From Gracilaria gracilis (Eukaryota; Rhodophyta; Florideophyceae; Gracilariales; Gracilariaceae), in NCBI GenBank assembly GCA_030374805.1, contig JARGSG010000015.1, positions 930,001 through 994,000 of the forward strand: 64,000 bases of DNA, written 5' to 3'. The stretch's first letter is position 1. Each line of letters starts with the position of its first letter. Position numbers and translations under genes: made by a program. This document shows positions 1 to 14,293 of the stretch, piece after piece. The notes under the pieces were generated by a model that saw nothing but the letters and a program-made list of their open reading frames with translations, was not told where the DNA came from and made no database searches.

Positions 1-425
1 CTGTGCCAACTCGGAAAAGGAGAGTCTGGTGTGATACCCAGTAGTGATCGATCCGTCGTCGCTGCGTTGATCTGTTGGCTGGATAGAGAATTGGGTATCT
101 AGATACTGCACCAGTGAAAGAGTATCAAATCTGCATTGGATCAACCGGGTTAGCAAAAAGTTCTACGGACTCCTTTACATTTTCAGAAACAAATTTCATA
201 AAAAGTTCGAAAAACGAAATAAAGGATTCAAACATAATTGGATCACAACTGACAACTGTACTCCAAACTGTGTACTCCAAGGATGAATGCCGTCTTACAG
301 TAGGTTTGACAGAATGGTTTTTTGAGGTTGCTCGAAGAAAGAATTGCGTTGTGGATCTGAGCCAATTACCAGCTTACACGTATGGAACGTTGTCTTCCTT
401 TCTGTCGTTTCTCCGCGACCAATGA
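1..425 (+). pseudogene. Possible 3' end of an unrecognised gene cut by the window edge
   Basis: One frame is open from base 1 to a TAG at 100-102. A second frame is open from about 87 to a TGA at 423-425, so the two could be joined by a single frameshift or a very short splice. The downstream part encodes about 112 residues with a plausible protein-like end (aromatic WFFEVARR stretch, then a Tyr/Ser/Leu-rich tail). I recognise no family and there is no in-frame ATG at the start. It may equally be chance open sequence. Confidence 0.25.
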
Positions 426-756
426 AGGTGGCCTCCCACACACTGCAGCAAGATCTCTTGCACTGCTGTAAGGCTACAATGTTACCGTTGGCGACGATGC
501 TCATCTGTCATGTCCCTATTCGGGACCCCCACGCATAGGCGCATAGCCAGCCGAAAGCGCTCCGTTAGATACTTCCTCTCTTCCTCTCTGGAGGACCCCC
601 CTCACACCAAAAGCTGTTTTGGTTTCCATATTAGCTATAAGACTGTAGAGCGAGTATCATTGCTATCGATATTCGTTCTCATCAGCCAGCTTCAGAAGCG
701 AATTCTCTCATCGCAAAGTCTGCAATCACGACAACTATCCGCCTTCTCCGTTCTAA
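426..756 (+). promoter_or_regulatory. Upstream region and presumed leader of the elongase gene
   Basis: This stretch holds no convincing gene. A TATAA at 636-640 lies about 120 bases before the elongase ATG, and the bases just before the ATG are pyrimidine/CA-rich, as in a 5' leader. The promoter assignment is inferred from position only. Confidence 0.25.
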
Positions 757-1593
757 ATGTCAGCCCCACAACTCGATTCTTTCAGAACATGGCTCGCCGA
801 CTGGCGCTTTGAGCCCAATGTGACACTATTCAGTAGATGGCATTGGCCGGTCATCGCAGTTGTGGTTTACTTCATAATCATTTACGCGCTCCAGCGTGCT
901 ATGGAAACCAAAAAACCGCTTGACATTCCCGAGTTTCTGTTCCTTCACAACTTCTCACTATGTATCGCTTCTTTCTTTTTAGGCTCATGGCTCACATATG
1001 CTCTGACTACGGCATACAGTTCGGGTCTATCCCCTCATGAAGTTTTGTGTTCTCGGCGAATGTACGAAGACGGTCATTTACAAATGATATACTACATTAA
1101 CATGTTTTTCAAGGTTTGGGAATTCTTGGACACTTTCTTACTTGCTTTGAGAAAGAAACCAATTGCTTTTCTTCATGCTTACCATCATGGTGCAACCCTG
1201 TTTTTGACATGGAGTCAGTTGATTGAGCATTCGAGTCCTCAATGGGTGCCTATCGTCATCAACCTATGGGTTCACGTTCTCATGTATTACTATTATGCCA
1301 TGTCTGCCTTGCGAATTCGCATTTGGTGGAAAAAGTACCTAACAACCTTACAAATTATGCAGTTCATCGTGGATGTCAGTGCTGTTGGATACGCCTACAC
1401 AACTTTCATCCTCTCCGGTTTTGATATCAATGTTTGTTATGGAACGACAAGAGGTGCTCTGGTTGGTTTGGGAGTCCTAACATCTTATCTACTTCTCTTT
1501 ATCAGGTTCTATATGCAGACATACACAAGGACCTCGGTAAAGGGACAAAGTTCTACAATTTCGGGTAGACTTGAAGAGAAGAAGGAGCAATAG
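757..1593 (+). CDS. ELO-family very-long-chain fatty acid elongase (3-ketoacyl-CoA synthase)
   Basis: Intact, intron-free 278-residue protein of normal ELO length, starting at an ATG with A at -3. The family condenses malonyl-CoA with a fatty acyl-CoA in the ER membrane, the first step of chain elongation. Visible signatures in order are KxxExxDT at about 119-126, the histidine box HxxHH at 140-144, NxxVHxxMYxYY at about 169-180 and TxxQxxQF at about 197-203. There are roughly six to seven hydrophobic segments (for example 31-45, 62-84, 109-131, 163-183, 199-219, 235-252). The C-terminus reads KKEQ, which fits the KKxx ER-retrieval signal. The stop is TAG. Substrate preference (saturated/mono-unsaturated or polyunsaturated) cannot be assigned. 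It faces the convergent helicase gene across a roughly 930-base gap. Confidence 0.93.
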   Translation: MSAPQLDSFRTWLADWRFEPNVTLFSRWHWPVIAVVVYFIIIYALQRAMETKKPLDIPEFLFLHNFSLCIASFFLGSWLTYALTTAYSSGLSPHEVLCSRRMYEDGHLQMIYYINMFFKVWEFLDTFLLALRKKPIAFLHAYHHGATLFLTWSQLIEHSSPQWVPIVINLWVHVLMYYYYAMSALRIRIWWKKYLTTLQIMQFIVDVSAVGYAYTTFILSGFDINVCYGTTRGALVGLGVLTSYLLLFIRFYMQTYTRTSVKGQSSTISGRLEEKKEQ

Positions 1594-2525
1594 TGTGGAT
1601 CACCAAGGCTTTTCGTGCCGAGTCAATTTTACGACTTGCAAAGAACTCATGAGAGTCAACTTAAAACATGTACAACCTTTCAGGAAGCGTTTTCTAACTA
1701 TGTGGTTCAGAAGCCGCTCGGAGTCTGATTTCTTCTTGAAGCATCTAGATGCTCCGAACTAACGATATCCAGAGTCAACAGTGCTCCTCTTTGCTTATAA
1801 CTTGTTCATCTCTGTTTCGTTGCCTATGGGGCAAGAGGGATGGACAAAGTGAACTGAACAAAAGCAGTGTTTCGTTTTGGCAATTACCTTTTCCTTCAAC
1901 AGTGCGATTTCCGGAGAGGCAACCCTCGTTTGCCCGCAAACTGCGTAACTTTGGTTCAACTCTAGCAATTTATGAGATGTGTTCAGAATTTAAAGCTACA
2001 ATATATCTGTAGCACCTCCTGTCTGTTATCATGCAAGTAGCAACTTCTAAACCGAGTCTACAATAGACTTAATCGTCTTGGCACAAACTTGATTTGATTT
2101 ACGTCACGTGCATGGTCAGGTAGATTTCAATATGGTGCACTTTTTGGTCGAGAGGGTGAGAAACCAGTAAAGAGTACAACTACAAAAAAAAATCGCTCTT
2201 TGTACGAACTCTACTAGACAGATTGCACACAGGAGCAATCCTGTGAGAATCATTCGGGAGAATGTTTTCTGCTCAAAACGGAGCCCAGCAAAACCAAAAT
2301 TACGCTCCTACACAGGTACAAGCTCACTAGTAACATCCTGAGCACAACAATAACTGCACAAGTACTTCCAGGCTTTCAAACAGAACGATTCAGGCCATCC
2401 GATTCTCGCGCAACACCAGAAAGGAAGCGAATCTGTATCGATGTGTGGCTGGGCACTGCAAAACTGCCACCCTGGGGATGGGCCTTCGCATCAGACAAAC
2501 CCCTTGTTCATTTCAATTCTACGTA
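1594..2525. other. Intergenic region between convergent elongase and helicase genes
   Basis: No gene is supported. It should contain the 3' untranslated regions of the two convergent genes. Short open frames here lack protein-like composition. A TATATCTG near 2002 and an A-rich run near 2184 are the only simple motifs seen. Confidence 0.5.
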
Positions 2526-5701
<3,176 letters not shown>

Positions 5702-6376
5702 CTACGTGAGCACAGCCAGACCGTTGTGCAGCGCGCGTCCATACACAGCGTCCAACTCGATGTGCGCCGAGCGAACGTTGGCCTTCACCGCGTCCGAGAA
5801 GACGTTGCAGGAGTAGAACGGCGGCGCGTAAACATGAACACTAACGCTCAAGTCCCCCAAGCTGCCGTTCGCCATGCAATGAACGCCGAGCGAGTCGTCC
5901 ACATAAGCGCAGCTGCGTTCTCCGCCCGCCTCCAACATTCGTTGCTCCGTGAGATTCAGCCGTTTGCCTGACTCCGTCTCCTCCTCAGCGTACACCTGCT
6001 CCCAAAGCGAACCATGCACCACCCGAACCCAGCATGAACTTCCTTCGTGCGCGTGAATACTGGACTTTGCGCCTCCGCGCCACACCAACGCCAGTACCGA
6101 AAACCTTTCGTTCTCGAATAGAAGGTTCCTGGTGTACGGTTTGTCGCCGCGTGTGAAGAGCAGGTGTTTGATGTTTCCGAGCTCCAAATCTGCGTTTTCC
6201 ACCAACACGCGCTCTACCATACCGAGCTTTCCGCACTCGATGGCTTTGCTGAGCTGCGTGCACAACGACGTTGGAACAAGTCGCTCCCGCTTGTCCACTT
6301 CGCATATTGTCATATCTTCTGCACATGTACTGCTCGAGTCGTTTTTGGCATGCGACCAGTCACCACCTACCGTCAT
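5702..6376 (-). CDS. Cysteine dioxygenase (cupin, type I)
   Basis: The enzyme oxidises L-cysteine with O2 to cysteine sulfinate in the cytosol, using non-haem Fe(II). Numbering from the upstream limit of the open frame (6427), the Fe ligands are visible as HxH at 125/127 within SSIHAH and H183 in LGVHC. C132 sits where the Cys of the Cys-Tyr crosslink lies and Y200 is in VHVYAPP. YTRNLLF before the cupin core and the YAPPFYSC end are typical of the family. The first ATG in frame is at 6376, giving 224 residues. The frame is open to 6427 but begins with TTG, and a TTTCAG acceptor-like signal ends at about 6416, so a short upstream coding exon is possible. The stop is TAG. The N-terminal 35 residues match nothing I know. 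Confidence 0.88.
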   Translation of the reverse strand: MTVGGDWSHAKNDSSSTCAEDMTICEVDKRERLVPTSLCTQLSKAIECGKLGMVERVLVENADLELGNIKHLLFTRGDKPYTRNLLFENERFSVLALVWRGGAKSSIHAHEGSSCWVRVVHGSLWEQVYAEEETESGKRLNLTEQRMLEAGGERSCAYVDDSLGVHCMANGSLGDLSVSVHVYAPPFYSCNVFSDAVKANVRSAHIELDAVYGRALHNGLAVLT

Positions 6377-7018
6377 TTCCAAAAGCTCACCTCTGGGACC
6401 ACTTAACTGAAATGGGAAAGCTCTCAACTCATCTTTTGTGTCGGTACTACGGTACCGGGTGACTTAAGTAGAGGGGATGTTACTGCGTGAGACCGTAAGC
6501 GGAGACAAGCATTCACTGCAGCAGCTGCATATGCTTTGCTAGAATTCTTAGCGAGACGCAAGTGCAATACGCAAGTTTAGTCTATACTCATCGTAGCTGC
6601 ACGAGCTCTGTTCCACACCATTTCTGTCACTCATTGGGACGAAATCAACAGGCATCGTTTTGTTTGACACGATGATTGGCAAATGAACATCTTCCACGCG
6701 ATACCTACTGATCAGCGAATATGCACGAGAATCTATCGGCCTGGTAGAAGGCTGAGGGCCATGACCTCAGATTTTGGCCTCTGCTAGATCCGTCATCATG
6801 ATGTCCTTTCCAAAAGCTAGGTACAGATACGACGATATGGTGAGTACATGACACCTAAATGTTGCTGCATTCTACATAACTTAGAAAGGGTATGAGCATG
6901 TCTATCAGTGGGTCAGATGTACGTTGCCAACTTTTTGGCTTTAGAACTCGAACTGGTACGGTTGGTATCTACCGCTTATCTACAGTTTAGACTGTAGGAA
7001 CGAACGAACGAAACCATT

Positions 7019-7273
7019 TTATTTTTTGTTGCAAAGGGCCCTACAGCTGCAAAGCAGTGTGCAGAGCGTTTCACCCTCTAGCAGGGCCGGTGCTAATCTG
7101 CGGTGATTAATGGCCGCCGCAGTGTACTGAAGAACAACGCGCTCAAGAGCCAAGCAAAGGTGGAGGTATTCTGCGCTTGGAGCCGTTCCACGCAATGCGC
7201 TGACCTTTTGAGCCACTCGTCGAAGAAAAGCCTTTGCAGAGGACAGACTCTGTATAGTGTACCGACGGTACAC
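7019..7273 (-). repeat. Decayed coding-like repeat, related to 46641-46862
   Basis: Read on the minus strand, this segment encodes a stretch (FLRR...SALRG..PSAEYLHLCL...VLQYTA) that closely resembles the minus-strand translation of 46641-46862 (FLRR...SALSG..PSDEYLRLCL..TVLQYTA). Both copies are flanked on the left by an ACGAACGAACGAAA-like run. Protein-level similarity with diverged bases suggests a dispersed family that once coded. I do not recognise the family. Confidence 0.45.
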
Positions 7274-7989
7274 TGTACACTGTACAGTACTACAGAGGTA
7301 TCTCTATCAGATGATGAAAAAGCAAAAACTTTAGCTTTTTGGCAATTTAGTAAATCGCTTTAAATCGGCCGAGATTTGGCAATGCGTTCGGCGCCAACAC
7401 TAAACTGACGGCCTAGTTAAACTCATCCACTCGGCACCACTTTCGTGCCAAGTTCAACAGTAAACTCCTCGAGCTGTGCTATGCGTAAGACCCCAAACCC
7501 AGTACATTTTCGAGGGAATGCGAAAGCATTGATGCGGAAGTAACCGGCGTGGTTCACAGCTAATCCGTGACAGGGTGACGTACCCTGCTAAATCACGTAT
7601 TTTCATCAATACAAGCCAAATTTTCATTTGCGTTTTTGGCAATTTTGCACTCTCACCGTTACCGATAGACTTTTTTTAAAAAAACTTTTCATCTTCTTCG
7701 CTTGAGAAGTGCTGGCCCCCTTTTGGAGACCCTAGCAACTTTAGTGCAGGTCTGTTTCGCTTCCCAGAAGGGAAGTCAGGCACACCACGAGAAGGCGGAT
7801 CGCATGTGCCACTGATAGACTTGCTCTCCTATGTAGGAGCATGTCTATCATGACATATTATGTCCAGCCTGGACCTAGTAGCTAGCCCTCTTATCGCGCG
7901 GGTAATAATAATACTATTACGATATCGTTTTGGTGATAATCATTATCACTGTCATGATGACAACATACGCTGTAACAAACTTGGTGTCT

Positions 7990-8022
7990 GACCTGCACAC
8001 GTATAGTGTGCGTGTGCAGGTC
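7990..8022. repeat. Perfect 11-bp stem hairpin
   Basis: The arms GACCTGCACAC (7990-8000) and GTGTGCAGGTC (8012-8022) are exact reverse complements around an 11-base loop. It is one of several hairpins in this intergenic block. No T-run or gene context indicates a terminator. Confidence 0.6.
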
Positions 8023-8457
8023 GTACACATGCACGTTCGTGAGGTACACTAACTTTCACGACGAGTGTATGTGTCACCATCAACACCTGCAAGTTACGAG
8101 TCAGGACGGCAAGATGTGTCAGGTGTCATTCACTTGTCATCCGACATGCATCGGAGCATACGATCAAGTCGTCAGACCGCAACATACAACATCCTGTCAC
8201 ACAATAACATGTCACTCAGACTTTTCACGTGCGGCATGCTTCATTCTGGCCCACACCGGTTCTTCCATATAAATACCGATGGTAAAGTTACCAACGGTAG
8301 ATATATATACCGTATCATATGATGGTATCTACGAAGGTACTGTAAGATTACATACAGTACCGCAGATACTTCTGTCACCCTTCAGAACACGAAAGACCAA
8401 AACCAGACCTCAAAAAATGCTGTTATAGAGCGCTATGGAGAGAAGTACCGTCGGTAA

Positions 8458-10095
8458 CTAGCCATCGCTTCGACCTCCAGACTCCATTGTCTCCATGTCC
8501 ACATCTCGTATCTTCCTCAAAAAATCATCCGGCGACACATCCTCAGCCTCCTCGGGTAGAATCAAATTCAGCACAGTTGCAGTAAGAGTACCAATCGAAA
8601 CCCCGGTGTTGAGAATAATCTCTGCCCCTTCACGCAAGTAGTCAACAGTTTCGTTTGAACTGCGTGGAATGAACGTTCTGAAAGCGTCTGGCACTAGCTC
8701 CACACCTAACCCGAGCCCAAGCGATGCAGCAAGTATAAAACGAGAGCGACGATCCCATTTGATTCGAGACAATATTCGGATTCCCGACACCGCAACACTG
8801 GCGAAAAGGAAAGTTGTCACTCCACCAAGCACGGCGTCAGGCATGGCCACAAATACGCCTCCAAGTTTCCCAATAACACCCATCACTATGAGCCACAATG
8901 AACCCCAGAGGCCAGCCTCCCTGCTCGCAGTTCGTGTCATAGATATCACACCGTTGTTCTGCGAAAAGGTTACGGTGGGCGAGGATGTCAGTAGCGCCGC
9001 CAGCAATGAGTTGAGACCATCTGCCAACAAACCCCCTTGAATCCTTGATTCGAAATCTTCACCCTCCGTAGGCACGCGAGATAACTCACAAGAGGCAGTT
9101 ATATCACCCATAGCCTCCACAGCCGATACAGCATAGGTAATCATGATCGGAATCAACGCCGGTCCGAAAAACCCCAACTTGAATCGACGCACCAATGGAA
9201 ACGTGAAAACGGGGGCCTCTGAGATGAATTCAGTGTTGAGATATCCTAATGACGCGGAGAGTATTATACCTGCAATCAAAGCCACCATAACCTGTGCGTT
9301 CCGCAGAAACGGTGAACCGAACATCTCGGTGATTATGAGAATAAAAAACACAAAGAAACCGAAGCCAACCCAAACTGCGTCTCCAAACAGAGGGTCCGGG
9401 TCGTTAAAGCCCCCGAGCCATGAGGAAAGTCCGACCTTTGTGAGGGAAGAACCAATAATAACTACGGTGGTCCCAGTCACAATCGGCGGAAATGCAAGTT
9501 GAAGAGTTGTGTGTGGAATAAAGGAGATTGCCACCTCTAGCAAAGAGCCGACCATGACTGTTCCAAGCCATCTTCCGTATGCATCCGGACATGGTTGTCC
9601 AGATTCACAAAAGCCAGACTCCCGTAAACTCCCAAACATAGCGAGGGCAACAGGTACGAATGTGATAGAAACGCCAGACATGGAGATCAAACCGGTTCCA
9701 ATCCAGTAACCCTTTATGACGCGAATGCGAAGGATCTGTATCAACGTCATGACACCGGAGATAACAAGGGCTGTAGAAGTGAGATAGGCACGATCAGCAG
9801 CTTCCAATTTGAGGTCGAAGGCCAGTATTCTGGGAACAGTGATTACCCCTCCTACCATGGCCAGCGCATGTTGAAAGCCCATGAGCATGCCGAGAACAAT
9901 GGGAAGACGGTCATTGAGGCCGAAGAATATGGAAGGCTTACTGCGTGAGGATTTCAGGCAGGGTATCCGAGGAAGACAGAGCGCGCGATAGTCATAATCT
10001 CCAATTGTCAACTGGCGGAAAGAGCGTGCGTCTTTCCGTGGCACAGAAGGCTGGTGCGGCTGGGGATGGTCGGGAGGGGGAACTGCTGTGGCCAT
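8458..10095 (-). CDS. NCS2/NAT nucleobase permease (xanthine-uracil permease family)
   Basis: Intact, intron-free 545-residue membrane protein starting at an ATG with A at -3 and ending in TAG. NAT transporters import uracil, xanthine, uric acid or ascorbate, usually with H+ or Na+. Visible signatures are the QH pair at 75-76 in transmembrane segment 1, VEAMGD at 326-331, the GGLLADGL stretch at 354-361 and the NAT signature QNNGVISMTRT at 379-389. About twelve to fourteen hydrophobic segments span 65-470. The 55-residue N-terminal tail is hydrophilic and Pro-rich and the C-terminal tail is acidic. Substrate cannot be fixed by eye, but the QNNG form of the signature resembles eukaryotic purine/xanthine carriers. 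Confidence 0.93.
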   Translation of the reverse strand: MATAVPPPDHPQPHQPSVPRKDARSFRQLTIGDYDYRALCLPRIPCLKSSRSKPSIFFGLNDRLPIVLGMLMGFQHALAMVGGVITVPRILAFDLKLEAADRAYLTSTALVISGVMTLIQILRIRVIKGYWIGTGLISMSGVSITFVPVALAMFGSLRESGFCESGQPCPDAYGRWLGTVMVGSLLEVAISFIPHTTLQLAFPPIVTGTTVVIIGSSLTKVGLSSWLGGFNDPDPLFGDAVWVGFGFFVFFILIITEMFGSPFLRNAQVMVALIAGIILSASLGYLNTEFISEAPVFTFPLVRRFKLGFFGPALIPIMITYAVSAVEAMGDITASCELSRVPTEGEDFESRIQGGLLADGLNSLLAALLTSSPTVTFSQNNGVISMTRTASREAGLWGSLWLIVMGVIGKLGGVFVAMPDAVLGGVTTFLFASVAVSGIRILSRIKWDRRSRFILAASLGLGLGVELVPDAFRTFIPRSSNETVDYLREGAEIILNTGVSIGTLTATVLNLILPEEAEDVSPDDFLRKIRDVDMETMESGGRSDG

Positions 10096-12118
10096 TGAGG
10101 GGCTCTTGAGCAGAAAGACCAGGGAGAGGAGATGAGAATGATCACTTTGGTGGGAACCCGTAACGCTGGTCGAAGAGAGGAAGGTGGGGTGGGAGGCGGA
10201 AAGTGAGAGGCGAAGGCGCTGTGAAAGATGGCTGGAGACGGGGCACGATGCCGAGCCGCAGTATGTGTAGCAGCGCGGGGGCCGAGGCCACTAGTGTGAG
10301 GACGGACGTGTTAGGAGGCCTTGAAATGGCGGAGAAAGTGACGAAAGGGGTTCCTGCTGCTTGTAAATGAGGGCCTTGGGTACCGTTGAAACCTCTGGTA
10401 TATATAATACGCAACGGGCGACACAATGACAAGGTGCGCAAGAAAGCGGTTCCAAGAAAGGCAGTCACCTTTGGCGAGCACTGGCGATTGGGTCGTGAGA
10501 GGAAGGGCTCCACGTGCCATGAGAAATGGTGCTCACTCACTGGACCTGGGCGCGGCTCGTGTCTGGCGCGCTCTTACAGCGGCGAAACTCCCAAGGGTAC
10601 GCAAAACCGTAAGTCGCCCTCCGCTGCAGTTTACGTACAAGTGTCTGGGTCCCTCGCGGCGGCACCAATCATGGAACAGAAGCTCTGCTTCGTTGTGAAC
10701 TTCACAATGGGAAGTGCCCGGTGACGAATTCGGCGTATTGCTACTGTACGTAACATATATCACCATGTACATATCTGACGTATCGTTGCATCAGATCAAA
10801 CGTGCACGTAACGTCACCGGCTGAGATGTTTGCACACATTTCCTGGGTGCATTCCCTTGGCACTAGTGCGCCAAATGTAAGTGCAGGCAAACCACTTCCG
10901 ACTCCCGCACGCGAGTTTCGCACGCGTAGCAAAACCCCCTGCGTCGTGCACGTAAACATCCACAACTTGTCACGTGCTAATGGCCCGAGACGATCAACAG
11001 AGGAAAACAACTTACAGTTGAGAGAAACTCGAAAACTCTAAAGAATGGAGTTTTTTCATGTTGGGAAATATTGGAAAAAAGGGGGATGTTTTATAAGAAA
11101 ACATGTTTTTTAAGAAAGCATTCAATTACTCCAAATAAACTCCAAATAAAATTATCTAAAATTGGCTTGAGCGAAGACTGAAATATGACTCCAAAACAGT
11201 TACCGCTCAGCTACATTTCAGTCTAAGCAAAGACTTTGGATTTCTCGAAGACATTACGTTTTTCATAAATTATGGTCTTCACAAATACAATAGATATCTA
11301 AAACAAATATTCAATGAAACCACTAAAAATAAAAGGTTGAAGCTTTGAAATATAATATACTTCAATCCGTTATATTTCATTAACCCTCCCATACTATACT
11401 CTTATATGTAGAATATTATATAACCCATACAAATATCTGACAAAACAAAACTCAAAACCTTGTCTTTAACTGCAAACTGTTGGGGCATAAACGTCAATAC
11501 TCATAGCATTATTAGGCTAATCAGTCATTTTATTCACAAATTAGTTAAAACACTACCGTTTTAATTTCAGCGAACTGAGTGCGCGGTTGTGTGCTTCCGA
11601 AAAGCAAATTCATGACAGAAATAGAGTCTTTATAGTTTTTTTCGGAATTAAGAAACCATATAACGTTCGTTTTAAGATTACAAGAACAATATTATTTCAA
11701 AAATTCGTAGAGTTAGAATAACAGCAAACTTTTACACGTTTTATCCGACTTGGTTTTGTAGAAGACTAATGAACTCAATGTCACCAAATTGTATGTCTCG
11801 CTACCTTTTAATAGTTGTACGAAGCAAAAAAACCTTAGAATGTATAACTCTGGTCCAGAACAGGTTGTGCATATCGTTCAGTGCAACATGATCTCGCAGA
11901 GTTCACCGCCGATGCGAGTTATATGAATGTAGAGAAGCTACACCTCAGGGAAAGGATGGTTGACTAGTTATTCAACCCATAGTTCATGGTGAAAGGACCC
12001 TAATTGGAATGGATTATGAGTGCCGTGACATTGAGTAGAATAATACACTTGTACGCGTGCAGGCCGCTCTTTTTGGGATACATTCTATTATTTCTATCTA
12101 TCTATCTATTTATTTATT
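10096..12118. other. Intergenic region, second half strongly AT-rich
   Basis: The first 400 bases should contain the permease leader; on the minus strand a TATATATA-type run lies at about 10399-10407. From about 11040 to 12080 the composition drops to AT-rich with no coding signal, flanked by mid-GC DNA on both sides. A tetranucleotide (CTAT/TTAT) tract closes it at 12091-12118. No gene is supported. Confidence 0.5.
12091..12118. repeat. Tetranucleotide simple repeat
   Basis: CTAT units followed by TTAT units form a short microsatellite just before the first sequence assigned to the chromovirus element. Confidence 0.8.
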
Positions 12119-12988
12119 AAACTACTGTGGAGGATTGCCGATCATCACTACTTAGGTGTGTGAGCTCAGGCAGTCCCGGTCAAGTAAACATGGACAAGCG
12201 AGTGTTCGGCCCTGACTCAGGAACCCTTGGTGCACGATATCCTCCTTGTGGAGAGTCGGCTCTTTGATAAGAACTAGTCATCTACCTCGTGAAGCCAACA
12301 GCACGACTTGCCGCCAATAGTGCGTGTGTTCCCACTGTTTTGTAGTGTTTCTGTCGCTGTTTAACAGGTGTCGTTCACCCCGATTACTGGTGTTGCTCGG
12401 TGGCCCTCGGCCCATTTCCTCTACCAGGTCTCACGTCCCGCGGTCCACGGTACCAGTCTTGTGAGGATCATCCGCCTTGGGTGACGTTGTCAATCCACCC
12501 CACAGTACACCGCTCCAATCCCGACTTCTCGGCTCCCTGCCATTCTCGCTTCGCTCGTCGAGACGGTGGGTCCCGGTCTTACACCCGGTTCACGCACCCA
12601 TCCTGCGAGGGGCTCTGTTTTCTCAACCACCCCATCTTGGAGGAAGATACAGAACGTCTTCGTGTGTTTTTTCCTTCTAGATTTGCACTAGAAACTGGTC
12701 TTTCGAGTTAAAGGGCATTGGTCTTACACGGATACCCGGTACTGCCAGCGGATCAATCCGCGTTGGAGATTAGACTCGGAACACCGGTACTGCCAGTGGA
12801 TGTTCCCTGCTTCTAGGCTGTGTGAGCCTGGAGAAGTCGTTCGGACTGTAACCGAGTAATCGTGTTGCTGTCCCATATTGGATTATTGGTTAACTCTGCT
12901 GAGTGTGGATCACTCATTTGAGGTTATTCTGCTTGGTTGTTTCTACTGATTGTTCTCAGTTTCTGGTTCTTTTCACCATTGGGTAACG

Positions 12989-14293
12989 ATGGGCTCAGGC
13001 AAACAGTCCCGTGACCGTAGTGCTGGCCCTTCCAAACCCCGTTCGGCGGATGCTGACGTACCCCGCCGCGCGCGGTCGGTCCCTGAGAGTTCTGATGGTA
13101 TCGAGAAGAAACCCAGAAGCCGGAAGCCGTCATCAAAGTCGTCGTTGCCTCCCGTGGCGGAGTCTTCAGGTGTCCCAGTAAAGAGGCCAGACACTGCTGT
13201 TGCAGGTAATGATGCGCTCGTTGGCGAGTTACATCTGAATGTTCAGACTCTAGATGCCCAGGTTTCTGTGCTGGAGAGCTCTCATTCTGCACTAGTCACC
13301 GTGGTAGATACACTCCGCATGAGGATTGATGCCGATCTCGTCGGAGGTGTGTCTGAGGATCTACGTGTGCTACGGACCGATGTGAACTCTCTATTAGAAA
13401 TCCTACGTAGCTACCCAGGTTTGGTTGATGAAGCTGATTCGAAGTTCAACCGCATTTTAGCTCGTCTTGAGACGTTGGAAGACACCATTAGAGGTAAAGA
13501 GAACGTCCCGCACACACAACCTGTGGTATCCAATCGCGCACTTCATCGTGATCGCGCGAAGGTCCACTCCAACATGAAAGTTCACAATGACGCCGACTCT
13601 GATTCTTCCCAGTCATAGGTACATTCTCGCCGATCGGCGGATTTTTCGTCCTCTAACTCGTCTACGGACGCTGACCGACACCACCGTGCTCGTTCGTCGC
13701 ATTCGCGCCCTTCTACAGCCACTCACGGTGAGTTTAGGGCCCGATAGAAGGGAAGGAAGCACTCTGGTATGAGGGAACTGTAGCCTACTAACCCTTTACA
13801 CAAGAAGCTTTTTTCGTACCGGTCTTACCATTTGGAGGACTCCAGCTTGGATCGTACACCCCGCGGTACTGGCAAGGTGAAAGAATGCATTAAAAGGATA
13901 GCTTTGTCATTCCGTAACCAGTACTTTACTGGAGAAGACCCTATTATGGGGTTGGACTTTCTGTCACGTTTTGTTGCGGAAGCCGACATCCTAGGGATGA
14001 GTGCGGGAGAGGTATACGTCACCTTACATTTCTTACGTGGATTGGCTGAAAATCAATACAACTCTGTCAGAGGTTCATCTCGCGCCTTTGAGGGAGGGGT
14101 CACTTGTTGGCCCGAAGCAGTGCAATACCTACTCCGTTCTTACGCGACCGGACTGCTATTCAGGAAGCTATCCCCGCATTACGGGATACGAAGCAATGTC
14201 GGAAGTAGAGGGAGATCTAATTTTCAGTCAGACAGAACAAAGCTTTCCACCGATGTGGTAACGTTTATACCGCTGGAGAGCGTTGCACAATAA
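12989..14293 (+). pseudogene. Chromovirus Gag, interrupted by in-frame TAG codons
   Basis: From the ATG at 12989 one frame runs through a basic Ser/Pro-rich region, a coiled-coil segment (LNVQTLDAQVSVLESS) and a capsid-like region with the phrase YFTGEDP and helices typical of gypsy Gag. Three in-frame stops break it, all TAG, at 13616-13618, 13745-13747 and 13781-13783. The frame then stays open to a TAA at 14291-14293, with a probable frameshift near 14150. Later sequence to about 15060 shows further Gag-like pieces in shifting frames, without a clear zinc knuckle. Confidence 0.7.

Larger units (their letters stand above)
6377..8457. other. Gene-free intergenic region rich in short palindromes
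   Basis: No host gene is supported across about 2 kb. It contains a decayed coding-like repeat (7019-7273) and several short perfect or near-perfect hairpins (about 7263-7281, 7930-7946, 7990-8022, 8330-8385). Composition shifts to AT-rich after 7300. These look like remnants of small non-autonomous repeats. Confidence 0.45.

Noticed and set aside
10142..10540. 132-codon minus-strand open frame upstream of the permease
   Set aside because: No ATG with context, no domain, overlapping open frames on both strands and Pro/Ser-rich composition; most likely leader or promoter sequence.
12120..12988. A 5' LTR for the chromovirus
   Set aside because: No matching direct repeat was found after the chromodomain at 22610-22950, so LTR limits cannot be supported.
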